From Acinetobacter sp. ANC 4169 (GTDB taxonomy: Bacteria > Pseudomonadota > Gammaproteobacteria > Pseudomonadales > Moraxellaceae): 64,000 nt of DNA. The stretch lies in NCBI RefSeq assembly GCF_002135355.1, contig NZ_NEGE01000011.1:1-64000 (forward strand). The letters are read 5' to 3'. Made by a program: the position numbers and the translations under genes. Below are positions 42,998 to 51,512 of the stretch, in pieces (within the stretch, counting starts at the first letter, position 1; every line of letters starts with the position of its first letter). Below the pieces are notes generated by a model, which made no database searches, had not been told where the DNA came from, and was given only the letters and a program-made list of their open reading frames with translations.

Positions 42998-44365
42998 ATG
43001 AAAATCGATTCTATTCAACTCAAACACGCGCTTCATTTTGCCGATCTCAAGCTGAAATTTAACGACAAGCCCGTCACCCTGATTCTAGGCGATCAAAGCT
43101 CCGGCAAAACCGGCATTTTAAAATTTACCTATCAGGCACTGACTTGGTTTGCGGCACGCTATAAAGACTTGCGTGCGACCGGTGTGGTGATGCTGGATCA
43201 GGACATCATGTTTACCCGCCTGCAATCCAAAATTGATATTCGGGTTCATATTCCGCCCGATATTGGTACTTTAAATGCCTCTAACGAAGCTGGAGACAAG
43301 ACACTCACGGTTTGTGACTGGCAAATTTATAAAACCTTAAATAGTCATGGCATTGGCACCAGCAAGGCCGAAACCCAACAATTAGACAATCTGGTGGAGC
43401 TCTATCATAACGCGCTCAAACACGATCAGCTGCAAGGCTTGCCCTTAATTGCCTATTATCCGGCAGAACGCTTTGTGAATGAAATGAACATTCAGAGCAA
43501 GAATAATCCGGTGGTTTTCCAGACTTCACATGCCTATGAAATTTCCACCATTCCCTATACCACCTTTAGCCGGTTCTTTGAATGGTTTCGTGAAATTAGC
43601 GATATTGAAAATGCCCAGATTGCACAGCTGTTTCAGCAGCTGGTGTCGCATCCTGCCATTCAGAAGAATAAAGAAAATGATTTTTTGCAACATCTGGTGA
43701 ATGCACAAAAACAAATGAACGCGCCTAGTCTGGACGCTTTAAAACAGGCCTTAAGCACCGTTCTTCCCGATTTTGAAGATATTTATTTGCAGTATCAGCC
43801 CAAATTGCAGCTGATGGTGAGTTATGCAGAAAAAACCATGCTCTATCAGCAGCTTTCCAACAGTGTCAAAAACTGGATCGCCTTGGTGGGAGATATCGTA
43901 CGGCGGTTGTGCCTGCTCAATCCCAACAGTTTATATCCCTGCCTGGAAGGTGATGGCATTTTGCTGATTGATGCCATTGATCACCAGCTGGATCAAAATA
44001 CTTCTCAAGTGATTTTACAGCGCCTGCATCAGGCTTTTCCGCGTCTACAAATTATTGCCACTGGCAATCGTACCGAATTGCTGGAACATGCCACTGAATA
44101 TCAATGCTTAAAACTGGAAAATAAACTGCTGTTTGATATGCAACTACAGCCTTTGCAGGAAAAGTTTGACACCATTTATGAGAACCTGGTGTTTAATGAA
44201 GAAGTGATTGAAACCGACACTTTAACTGAACCTGAACTGGAAAGCATCACGCCACAAAGCCTGTTAGAACAGATTCAACAGCATTTAAATGGTGAACAGC
44301 AAACCGAATTGCTGCGTTTAATTCAACAACAGGATGATACATCTTCTCCCCATCCTTTGCCTTGA
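42998..44365 (+). CDS. RecF/ABC-type ATPase-like protein with degenerate catalytic motifs
   Basis: The 455-residue protein has the layout of predicted ATP-binding proteins of the COG3950 kind: an N-terminal beta strand with Walker A GDQSSGKT (31-38), the YYPAER segment (153-158), a helical insert, then signature, Walker B and H-loop regions. The later motifs are altered. The signature usually read LSDGEK or similar is LSNSVK (286-291), Walker B is ILLIDAID (321-328) with Ala326 where the catalytic Glu is expected, and the switch region is TGNRTE where THSP is usual. It may bind but not turn over ATP. No TOPRIM or nuclease domain is present. AAGGCAGG precedes the start. It is directly downstream of the helicase. 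Confidence 0.75.
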   Translation: MKIDSIQLKHALHFADLKLKFNDKPVTLILGDQSSGKTGILKFTYQALTWFAARYKDLRATGVVMLDQDIMFTRLQSKIDIRVHIPPDIGTLNASNEAGDKTLTVCDWQIYKTLNSHGIGTSKAETQQLDNLVELYHNALKHDQLQGLPLIAYYPAERFVNEMNIQSKNNPVVFQTSHAYEISTIPYTTFSRFFEWFREISDIENAQIAQLFQQLVSHPAIQKNKENDFLQHLVNAQKQMNAPSLDALKQALSTVLPDFEDIYLQYQPKLQLMVSYAEKTMLYQQLSNSVKNWIALVGDIVRRLCLLNPNSLYPCLEGDGILLIDAIDHQLDQNTSQVILQRLHQAFPRLQIIATGNRTELLEHATEYQCLKLENKLLFDMQLQPLQEKFDTIYENLVFNEEVIETDTLTEPELESITPQSLLEQIQQHLNGEQQTELLRLIQQQDDTSSPHPLP

Positions 44366-44420
44366 CTGAAAAGATTGAATTTAATTCAAAAAAGTTTCTA
44401 TCTTAAAAATACTCCATTCT

Positions 44421-44456
44421 GGGGCGTGATCTGGCTAAACACGCTGCGCCCCTTTT
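44421..44456 (+). terminator. Terminator after the helicase/ATPase pair
   Basis: GGGGCG (44421-44426) pairs with CGCCCC (44447-44452), with GTG/CAC possible inside, followed by TTTT. Confidence 0.65.
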
Positions 44457-44605
44457 GCATGGACAGGCGTATAATAAACAGGGTTTGTTGACACTTCGTC
44501 TATGTTTGCGACAGATACGTCTCATGCTCAATTTTAGCCTGCAGTACAAGCCATTTATGAAATGTCGACCAACCCTGGTGTGTGCGCAAAAATAATTGAT
44601 GTTGT

Positions 44606-44634
44606 TTTACTCATGTCAAAAGATCATGTATATT
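44606..44634 (+). promoter_or_regulatory. Predicted promoter of the Mrp antiporter operon
   Basis: TTTACT (44606-44611) and TATATT (44629-44634) are separated by 17 bases. Transcription would start near 44641, leaving a leader of about 180 bases. Confidence 0.45.
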
Positions 44635-44643
44635 TAAAGTTTA

Positions 44644-44666
44644 ATAGTAAAATCCGATTTTACTAT
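44644..44666 (+). promoter_or_regulatory. Palindrome at the predicted 5' end of the Mrp transcript
   Basis: ATAGTAAAAT (44644-44653) is exactly complementary to 44657-44666 around CCG. It lies ten bases after the predicted -10 box, so it could be a repressor operator or a 5' hairpin. A second hairpin, TTAGGTG (44789-44795) with CGCCTAA (44801-44807), lies just before the first start codon. Confidence 0.5.
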
Positions 44667-44822
44667 GACTTTTTACAGGTTGCGCAACACAGCTTGTTTT
44701 TCATTTTTTAACTCAAACCGGCTTTCAAGATTGAAAAGTTTGGATAGCTCTTTGCAGTCCTGTAATCATTGAAAGATAAGATTCACGCTTAGGTGTTTAT
44801 CGCCTAACTCACGACTTTGGAT

Positions 44823-47654
44823 ATGAGTGTGCTACCGATTATTATCTTGTTACCGTTAATACTAGGCACAACCCTTGTCTCGTGGCTGAAATTTTCACGC
44901 GGGGTGACGGCCTTAGCCGCTATAGGGGTCAGCCTGAGTAGTCTGACCCTGTTACTGATGCAAGCTAAAGATGTGTTTAATGGTGGAACAGTCACACAAA
45001 CTTGGGCCTGGTTACCCCAGTTAGGTATTGATTTAAGCTTTCGTCTGGATGCCTTAGGCCTGTTATTTTGCTTGCTGATTAGTGGTATCGGAACGCTGAT
45101 TTATATTTATGCCTATTATTATTTAAATCCCAGAAACTCCCTGAGCAAACTGTATCTTTTGCTAATGCTGTTCATGGCCTCCATGCTCGGCATATCACTT
45201 TCTAATAATTTAATTTTACTGCTTATTTTTTGGGAACTCACCAGTATTTCCTCCTTCCTGCTGGTGGGTTACTGGAATAATTATGAAGCGGCACAACGTG
45301 GTTCACGTATGGCGCTCACCATTACCGGCATGGGTGGTTTGGCTATGCTGGGCGGTTTCATTCTGTTAGGTCAAATGACCGGAACCTATCAGATTGACCA
45401 GATCCTTACGATGAAGGATCAAATTCAGCATCATTCATTATTTGTTCCAACTTTATTGCTGATTTTAACCGGCGCCTTTACCAAAAGTGCCCAGTTTCCG
45501 TTCCATTTCTGGCTACCGAATGCCATGGCTGCACCGACCCCGGTTTCTGCCTATTTACACTCTGCCACCATGGTCAAAGCCGGAATTTTCCTGCTGGCCC
45601 GTTTTACCCCGATTTTTGTCGGTGCCGCGCTGTATCACAATATTGTGACTTTCGTGGGCTTGTTCACCTTATGTATGGCTGCCTTCTTTGCCATTTTCAA
45701 GGAAGACTTAAAAGGCTTACTGGCCTATTCCACCATCAGTCATTTAGGCCTGATTGTGTGCTTACTGGGGATTGGCTCACCCCTAGCGATTGCTGCTGCC
45801 ATTTTCCATATTATTAACCATGCCACCTTTAAAGCTGCCTTGTTCATGATTGCCGGGATCATTGACCATGAAACCGGAACCCGTGATTTGCGTAAACTCA
45901 GCGGTATCTGGCAATTGCTGCCCTTTACTGCAACCCTGACCATGATCACGGCTGCCTCTATGGCCGGTGTGCCCTTGACCAATGGCTTCCTGTCCAAGGA
46001 AATGTTCTTTACTGAACTTTTGGCCAATCTGTCCGGCCCAGTACTGATTTTTTCTGCCATTGCCGCAACGCTGGCGGGAATTTTCGCAGTAACGTATTCA
46101 GTACGTTTGGTACATGGCGTATTTTTTGATGGGCCTGTAGGCTCGCAGGTACCCAACCACAAAGTGCATGAACCCCCTTTGGGCATGCGCTTACCTGCAA
46201 TACTGCTGGCGGTTTTATGTATTTTGGTCGGCCTTGCACCTGCCCTGCTGGTGGAAAATATTGTTAATTCAACTGCACGTGCCAGCACTCAAATACCTGA
46301 CTTTGCCGGTACCCATCTAGCCATCTGGCATGGTTTTAACCTGCCTTTGCTGATGAGTGCAATTGCGTTATTTGGCGGGATCATTTTCTATTTTGCTTTG
46401 GCCAAAAATGGAAAAATTCGTGACATTGACCTTGATCCACTGCTCGGAAAATTTCAGGGCAAGGTGCTGTTTGATTTATTTCTCAAGCACCTGTTACTCA
46501 GTTCACGCAAGTTCAAACGTCAAACTGAAAATGGCTCACTGCAAAGCTATCTGATGTGGATTGTGCTGTTCAGTGCCGCTTTGCTGACCATGCCTTTTAT
46601 CCATCAAGGCCTGACCACAGGCACACGTGAACTTACCCATGCACCGGCTATTGCCATTGTACTGTGGCTGCTCTTGTTCTCGGCCTGCTGGATGATGCTG
46701 TGGTTCCATCATGAACGGATTAAGGCGGTACTGATTAGCGGTGCAGTTGGTCTTGTGGTCACCCTGGTTTTTGTGACCCTTTCTGCCCCTGATCTGGCCT
46801 TAACCCAAATCACGGTCGATGTGGTTACTACAGTATTGCTACTGATGAGCCTCTCCTTGCTGCCACAGCTTACCCCTTATGAATCCAGCGTTTCGCAGCG
46901 CTGGCGCGATGCCCTGATTGCGATTGGTGGCGGTCTGGGCATCGGCTGGATTAGCTGGCTGATCTTGACCCGTGACCACAACTCGATTTCATGGTTCTTT
47001 ATGCAACAGTCGCTTCCACTCGGTGGTGGCTCCAATGTGGTCAACGTAATTCTGGTCGACTTCCGTGGTTTCGATACCTTCGGCGAAATTACCGTACTCG
47101 GCATTGCTGCCATAGGGGCACTCTGTCTCATGGATGGCATGCGTGCACACGGTACCAGCATTACCCAAGGACTGACTTACCGCTTTAACCCTTCGCCGTT
47201 GATGTTCCGTATTACCGCATCCTGGGTATTGCCTTTGGCATTGGTGGTGAGCCTGTATATCTTCCTGCGGGGCCATAACCTGCCAGGCGGTGGATTTATT
47301 GCCGGTTTAATTACCTCTTTGGCTTTGGTAATCCAGTACATTGCCTTAGGCCAAGACCAGGCTGAACAGATGCTAAGAGCCAAATCAGGCCGCTTATATG
47401 AAATCTGGATTGGTTCAGGACTCACTATTGCAGGACTGACCGGGCTGGGTGCCTGGTTCTGGGGACGTCCATTCCTGACCAGTGCCCATATCCATATTGC
47501 TCCGCCCCTGTTGGGTGATATTCACTTAGCATCTGCTGCATTATTTGATGTCGGTGTGTATGTCACCGTGGTCGGTGCCACCATGTTGATGATTTCAGTC
47601 TTGGGTGACTCGCGCCACTCCAGCATGTCTGGTCCAGTATTGAAAGGGGAATAA
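44823..47654 (+). CDS. mnhA: Mrp/Mnh Na+/H+ antiporter subunit A fused to B domain
   Basis: This 943-residue membrane protein joins the NuoL-like MrpA core (about 1-650, with FWELTSISSFLLVGYWNNYE, TKSAQFPFHFWLPNAMAAPT and HIINHATFKAALFMIAGIID), the MrpA C-terminal part (about 650-760, DLALTQITVDVVTTVLLLMS) and an MnhB domain (about 790-930, LRGHNLPGGGFIAGLITSLA). Such A-B fusions are the six-gene form of the operon. The complex exchanges cytosolic Na+ (or Li+, K+) for protons. The ATG at 44823 lacks a clear ribosome binding site; an in-frame TTG lies two codons upstream. Confidence 0.93.
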   Translation: MSVLPIIILLPLILGTTLVSWLKFSRGVTALAAIGVSLSSLTLLLMQAKDVFNGGTVTQTWAWLPQLGIDLSFRLDALGLLFCLLISGIGTLIYIYAYYYLNPRNSLSKLYLLLMLFMASMLGISLSNNLILLLIFWELTSISSFLLVGYWNNYEAAQRGSRMALTITGMGGLAMLGGFILLGQMTGTYQIDQILTMKDQIQHHSLFVPTLLLILTGAFTKSAQFPFHFWLPNAMAAPTPVSAYLHSATMVKAGIFLLARFTPIFVGAALYHNIVTFVGLFTLCMAAFFAIFKEDLKGLLAYSTISHLGLIVCLLGIGSPLAIAAAIFHIINHATFKAALFMIAGIIDHETGTRDLRKLSGIWQLLPFTATLTMITAASMAGVPLTNGFLSKEMFFTELLANLSGPVLIFSAIAATLAGIFAVTYSVRLVHGVFFDGPVGSQVPNHKVHEPPLGMRLPAILLAVLCILVGLAPALLVENIVNSTARASTQIPDFAGTHLAIWHGFNLPLLMSAIALFGGIIFYFALAKNGKIRDIDLDPLLGKFQGKVLFDLFLKHLLLSSRKFKRQTENGSLQSYLMWIVLFSAALLTMPFIHQGLTTGTRELTHAPAIAIVLWLLLFSACWMMLWFHHERIKAVLISGAVGLVVTLVFVTLSAPDLALTQITVDVVTTVLLLMSLSLLPQLTPYESSVSQRWRDALIAIGGGLGIGWISWLILTRDHNSISWFFMQQSLPLGGGSNVVNVILVDFRGFDTFGEITVLGIAAIGALCLMDGMRAHGTSITQGLTYRFNPSPLMFRITASWVLPLALVVSLYIFLRGHNLPGGGFIAGLITSLALVIQYIALGQDQAEQMLRAKSGRLYEIWIGSGLTIAGLTGLGAWFWGRPFLTSAHIHIAPPLLGDIHLASAALFDVGVYVTVVGATMLMISVLGDSRHSSMSGPVLKGE

Positions 47655-47655
47655 A

Positions 47656-48021
47656 ATGATCAGTCTCGAATTTTTACTTGCCTCTGCCATTGGCTTACTC
47701 ACTGCAACAGGCATTTACCTAATCTTGCGTGCCCGTACTTTTCCTGTGGTTTTAGGATTGGCGATGATTGGCTATGCGGTCAATTTATTCCTGTTTGCCA
47801 TGGGACGGATTCAGGTCAATGCACCGGCTGTCCTGACTGAAACCAGCAAGGCTACCGATCCTCTACCTCAAGCGCTGGTGTTGACCGCCATTGTGATTGG
47901 CTTTGCTACCACCGCCTTTATTGTACAACTGGCGTTACGCAGCCGTTATGAAACCGGAACCGATCACGTCGACTCGAAAGAAGAAATCCCCCTGATTGAC
48001 CCGCGTGAGGATGAGCCTTAA
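47656..48021 (+). CDS. mnhC: Mrp/Mnh antiporter subunit C
   Basis: The 121-residue protein is NuoK-like with three membrane helices (about 5-25, 30-50 and 73-95) and the conserved VLGLAMIGYAVNLFLFAMGR and DPLPQALVLTAIVIGFATTA segments that identify MrpC. A hydrophilic tail of about 25 residues follows. It starts one base after the mnhA stop, and its stop overlaps the mnhD start (TAATG), so translation is coupled. Confidence 0.95.
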   Translation: MISLEFLLASAIGLLTATGIYLILRARTFPVVLGLAMIGYAVNLFLFAMGRIQVNAPAVLTETSKATDPLPQALVLTAIVIGFATTAFIVQLALRSRYETGTDHVDSKEEIPLIDPREDEP

Positions 48022-49826
48022 TGAATGCGATCCTCCAGTTCTGGACTGAACACACCCCGATCTTTAGCATTTTAATTCCGGCATTTACCGGCTTTTTGCT
48101 GGTTCTTTTAGGCAATCCCGGGCCAGGTTCGTTATCACGTGACTGGCGACAGCCTTGGCGTCGCGGCATCAGTTATGTCTCGTCAATACTGGGATTAAGC
48201 ACTGCCATAGTGTATTTAATATTCGCTAGTAGCGGGCAAATCAGTACTTACAACCTCAGTGAATGGTCTGCACCGTTTGGAATTGTGCTGGTTCTGGATC
48301 AGCTTTCTGCCCTCATGCTGGTGCTGACCTATGCCCTGGCGACACCGATCTTATGGTTTGCCAGTCACGCATGGGATGCAAAAGGGCGTTATTTCCATGC
48401 CATGTTCCATTTTTTACTCATGGGCTTATGTGGCGCATTTCTGACCGGCGATTTATTTAACTTATTTGTATTTTTTGAAATCCTGTTGATGGCCTCTTAT
48501 GTCCTGCTGCTCCATGGACAAGGCAAGGCACGTTTTCAGCTCGGCATTCATTACGTCACCATCAACCTGCTGGCCTCTGCACTGTTCCTGATTGGTCTGG
48601 GCATGATCTACGGCAGTGTCGGCAGTTTAAATATGGCCGATGTCGCGCGTTTAATCCCGCTGTTAGAACCGGATCAGCATACCCTGGCGGTTGCAGGTGG
48701 CTTGCTGCTCTTTGTGGTCTTTGGCATCAAGGCTGCCATGTTGCCGGTCGGCTTCTGGCTGCCAAAAACCTATGCCGTTGCCACCACTCCCGTGGCTGCC
48801 ATTTTCACCATTATGACCAAAGTGGGCATTTATGCCATTCTTCGGGTAAATGGCACGATCTTTGATGACCAATTAAGTCAGGGCATTCTGGCAAACTGGT
48901 TACTTCCAATCGGCCTAGCCACCTCAGTCTATGGCGTGATTGGCGCCATTGGAGCCGAGCGTTTACGCCGTTTTGTCGGTTTTATGATTTTATCCTCCAT
49001 CGGTACCCTGCTGATTGCCATTTCACTGTTTAATACTTTGGCTTGGGCTGCAGGACTGTACTATCTGGTTCATAGCACCATTATTGGCGCTGCGTTTTAT
49101 CTGCTCTCGGGCTGGATTACTTCACAACGCGGTGAATTCAAAGATCATTTCAATATTGCTCCGAAAATAAAACAGCAAAAAGCGGTGTCATTGACCTTCT
49201 TTTTGATTGCTTTAATGATGGCTGGCTTACCGCCTTTTAGTGGATTTTTAGGCAAGGTTTTTATCTTGCAGGCGACTTCGCATTCCCCTTATCAGGGCGT
49301 TATTATTGCGATGGTGTTATTGGTGAGTTTGCTCAGTATTATTGCCTTTACCCGGGTTGGCTTCATTCTGTTCTGGCGTGCCAGCAAACCTGAAGATCAT
49401 CCGGAAACTGAAGAGTTTAAAGCTTATCAGGCCCTACCCGATCGAGCTCCTGCACGCAATGACAAAACCATTTATCTGTTGTTATCAGGCTTGGTGCTGT
49501 ATATGGTTGGCGCAAATCCGATTCAGCAATATATGTTCAAAACAGCTGAACAAATCCAGAACAATGGCTTATATGAACAGGTTATTTTGCATAAAGATAA
49601 TCTGCATCAAGTGATTAGTGTGCAGCCTTATAATTCTGAAAATTTACCCGAAACCAAATATGGCGGTGAAACAGTTGATCCAAATGCCCATCTGATTCCT
49701 TATATCATCTCTGAAGATACGCTCGAAGGTGAGCATATTTCAGAATATAAGCAGCGTCAGATCAGGCAGCAGCAACAGCTCTCCACCTATCCGGATGATG
49801 TCAAACTCAAGCCTATGGAGCCTTAA
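48021..49826 (+). CDS. mnhD: Mrp/Mnh antiporter subunit D
   Basis: The 601-residue protein is a NuoM/N-like proton-pump subunit with about 14 helices. Landmarks are DLFNLFVFFEILLMASYVLL (conserved Glu in the helix), GIKAAMLPVGFWLPKTYAVA (lysine helix) and LAWAAGLYYLVHSTIIGAAF. The C-terminal 100 residues (about 500-601) form a long hydrophilic tail not needed for the core fold. The start overlaps the mnhC stop by one base, and mnhE begins two bases after its stop. Confidence 0.95.
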   Translation: MNAILQFWTEHTPIFSILIPAFTGFLLVLLGNPGPGSLSRDWRQPWRRGISYVSSILGLSTAIVYLIFASSGQISTYNLSEWSAPFGIVLVLDQLSALMLVLTYALATPILWFASHAWDAKGRYFHAMFHFLLMGLCGAFLTGDLFNLFVFFEILLMASYVLLLHGQGKARFQLGIHYVTINLLASALFLIGLGMIYGSVGSLNMADVARLIPLLEPDQHTLAVAGGLLLFVVFGIKAAMLPVGFWLPKTYAVATTPVAAIFTIMTKVGIYAILRVNGTIFDDQLSQGILANWLLPIGLATSVYGVIGAIGAERLRRFVGFMILSSIGTLLIAISLFNTLAWAAGLYYLVHSTIIGAAFYLLSGWITSQRGEFKDHFNIAPKIKQQKAVSLTFFLIALMMAGLPPFSGFLGKVFILQATSHSPYQGVIIAMVLLVSLLSIIAFTRVGFILFWRASKPEDHPETEEFKAYQALPDRAPARNDKTIYLLLSGLVLYMVGANPIQQYMFKTAEQIQNNGLYEQVILHKDNLHQVISVQPYNSENLPETKYGGETVDPNAHLIPYIISEDTLEGEHISEYKQRQIRQQQQLSTYPDDVKLKPMEP

Positions 49827-49828
49827 GC

Positions 49829-50350
49829 ATGCAAAAAACATCGTTTTGGGAAAACTGGCTGCCTCATCCCTTTGTTTCCGTGATTGTGGCATTAAGCTGG
49901 GTCATGCTGTCACATAGCCTTGATCCGGCAACCTTGCTCATGGCTTTATTACTAGGCATTGCCATTCCACGTTTAGTCAAACCTTTTATTGGCCATACTC
50001 CTAATATTCACTGGATTTTGGCTGTAAAATTATTCTTTGTGGTGTTATGGGACATTATTGTCTGTAATATTAAAGTGGCCAAATTGGTCCTTGGTCCAAC
50101 CCATAAACTGCATCCCAAATGGTTTCGTGTGCCTTTGGAAACTCAGCATGAACAGGTCAATGTTTTACTTGCCCTGATTATTACCACCACTCCGGGTACA
50201 GTGACAGCAGGGATTGATCATGATCGTGGCGATATTCTGGTTCATGCCTTGAGCACCGATAATGCCGAAATTGATATTATCGAAATTAAAACCCGTTATG
50301 AAAAAGCACTGATTGAAATCTTTGATGTGGAATTAGGAGAAGATTCATGA
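49829..50350 (+). CDS. mnhE: Mrp/Mnh antiporter subunit E
   Basis: The 173-residue protein has N-terminal membrane helices (about 15-50 and 62-85) and the MrpE signature region LLALIITTTPGTVTAGIDHD followed by ILVHALSTDNAEIDIIEIK. MrpE is required for assembly or full activity of the complex but is not a NADH-dehydrogenase homologue. Its stop overlaps the mnhF start (ATGA). Confidence 0.93.
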   Translation: MQKTSFWENWLPHPFVSVIVALSWVMLSHSLDPATLLMALLLGIAIPRLVKPFIGHTPNIHWILAVKLFFVVLWDIIVCNIKVAKLVLGPTHKLHPKWFRVPLETQHEQVNVLLALIITTTPGTVTAGIDHDRGDILVHALSTDNAEIDIIEIKTRYEKALIEIFDVELGEDS

Positions 50351-50622
50351 GTATTTTGCCTTATGCACTCGGGCTGTGTATGGTCGCAATCACTGTTTCC
50401 ATGTTTCTTTGCCTGGTTCGTATGGTAATGGGGCCATCCATCGTAGATCGGCTTTTAGCATTGGATACCCTATTTCTAAATGCAACCTGTCTGGTGGTCA
50501 TTCTGGGCATCTATTGGGCCAGTACCTCCTTATTTGAAGGCGCGCTTCTGGTGGCCATGCTGGGATTCGTTTCTACCGCAGCCTTGGCACGTTACTTTAC
50601 CACTGGCCATGTGATCGACTAG
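50347..50622 (+). CDS. mnhF: Mrp/Mnh antiporter subunit F
   Basis: The 91-residue protein has three hydrophobic helices and the MrpF signature VRMVMGPSIVDRLLALDTLF (about 23-42). It overlaps the mnhE stop by four bases. MrpF is a small membrane subunit of the antiporter, related by sequence to bile-acid/sodium carrier-like small proteins. Confidence 0.94.
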   Translation: MSILPYALGLCMVAITVSMFLCLVRMVMGPSIVDRLLALDTLFLNATCLVVILGIYWASTSLFEGALLVAMLGFVSTAALARYFTTGHVID

Positions 50623-50633
50623 GAGCTACAGCA

Positions 50634-51032
50634 ATGCAACTTTTCATGGAAATCCTGGTCTCGATTTTTTTATTGATTGGCTCCTTCTTTATGCTGGTAG
50701 GCGGCATTGGTATGGTGCGCCTGCCCGATTTATTCATGCGCCTGCATGCACCGACCAAATCCAGCACCTTGGGACTCGGCAGCTTCTTAATTGCCGCCAT
50801 GATTTTTTCAGCCTTTCAGGGACGTTTTGGTTTTGCCGAACTGTTGCTGACTTTACTGGCGTTCATTACTGCGCCCGTGTCTGCAAACCTGATGGCACAG
50901 GCAGCACTACATTTACGTTTACGTTCAACCAGTGGTGAAGTCCCGGAAGCGCTGGATCGTCCCTTACCCTGGCAACGTACCCGACGCCGTAATCCAAAAG
51001 CAGAAAAAGACTCACATGATGATCTGGCCTGA
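50634..51032 (+). CDS. mnhG: Mrp/Mnh antiporter subunit G
   Basis: The 132-residue protein has three membrane helices and the MrpG signature GGIGMVRLPDLFMRLHAPTK (about 23-42). A basic, hydrophilic tail of about 40 residues follows. It is the last gene of the operon, 11 bases after mnhF, and the shared terminator at 51071-51097 follows. Confidence 0.94.
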   Translation: MQLFMEILVSIFLLIGSFFMLVGGIGMVRLPDLFMRLHAPTKSSTLGLGSFLIAAMIFSAFQGRFGFAELLLTLLAFITAPVSANLMAQAALHLRLRSTSGEVPEALDRPLPWQRTRRRNPKAEKDSHDDLA

Positions 51033-51070
51033 AATCGGCTCATTTTGAGTAGAATAAATTGCCATAAAAA

Positions 51071-51097
51071 AAGCCACCCGAAGGTGGCTTTTCTTTT
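51071..51097. terminator. Bidirectional terminator between mnhG and rbfA
   Basis: AAGCCACC (51071-51078) and GGTGGCTT (51083-51090) pair around the stable tetraloop CGAA, with A-run and T-run flanks for both convergent operons. Confidence 0.85.
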
Positions 51098-51104
51098 TTA
51101 ACAA

Positions 51105-51512
51105 TTATTCATCATCTTTTTTTGCATCATCAGCTGCAGGTAAATCCTTCACTGCTTCTGCAATCAGACCAAACATATAGTTACCATATGCGTTGGTTTT
51201 GTCGTAATGGAAACGCAAGCGAGGCGTTATACGTGTCTTGATACGACGACTGAGTTCGTGACGCAAGAAACCGGAAGCCTTATTTAAAACTTCCAAGGTA
51301 TCTTTGTTTGCTGCTTCACTTTGCTCATCGCCCAGCTCACGACCCATCACGGTCACATAAACTTCGGCATATCCTAAATCTGGGCTAACTTTCACCGCAG
51401 AGATGGTCACCAGACCACCTAAGCGTGGATCTTTCAGCTCTTGGCGAATCAGTTCAGACAATTCACGCTGAACTGAATCTCCCATACGCTTCAGACGTTG
51501 ACTACCCGCCAT
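51105..51512 (-). CDS. rbfA: Ribosome-binding factor A
   Basis: RbfA is a 30S maturation and cold-shock factor. The 135-residue protein has the KH-like fold with QRLKRMGDSVQRELSELIRQ, DPRLGGLVTISAVKVSPDLG and FLRHELSRRIKTRITPRLRF. An acidic tail of about 15 residues follows. Its ATG overlaps the infB stop (TAATG), so the genes are translationally coupled, as in the conserved nusA-infB-rbfA operon. Confidence 0.96.
   Translation of the reverse strand: MAGSQRLKRMGDSVQRELSELIRQELKDPRLGGLVTISAVKVSPDLGYAEVYVTVMGRELGDEQSEAANKDTLEVLNKASGFLRHELSRRIKTRITPRLRFHYDKTNAYGNYMFGLIAEAVKDLPAADDAKKDDE

Noticed and set aside
41456..44365. Helicase plus ATPase as a Gabija or Septu defence system
   Set aside because: No TOPRIM (GajA) or HNH nuclease (PtuB) domain is present and the ATPase motifs are degenerate, so a named system cannot be claimed. 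Kept only as a candidate finding.
45740..46288. A 182-residue minus-strand frame within mnhA
   Set aside because: It is the antisense shadow of conserved MrpA coding sequence; Lys/Ser/Pro-rich composition is typical of antisense of membrane-protein genes.
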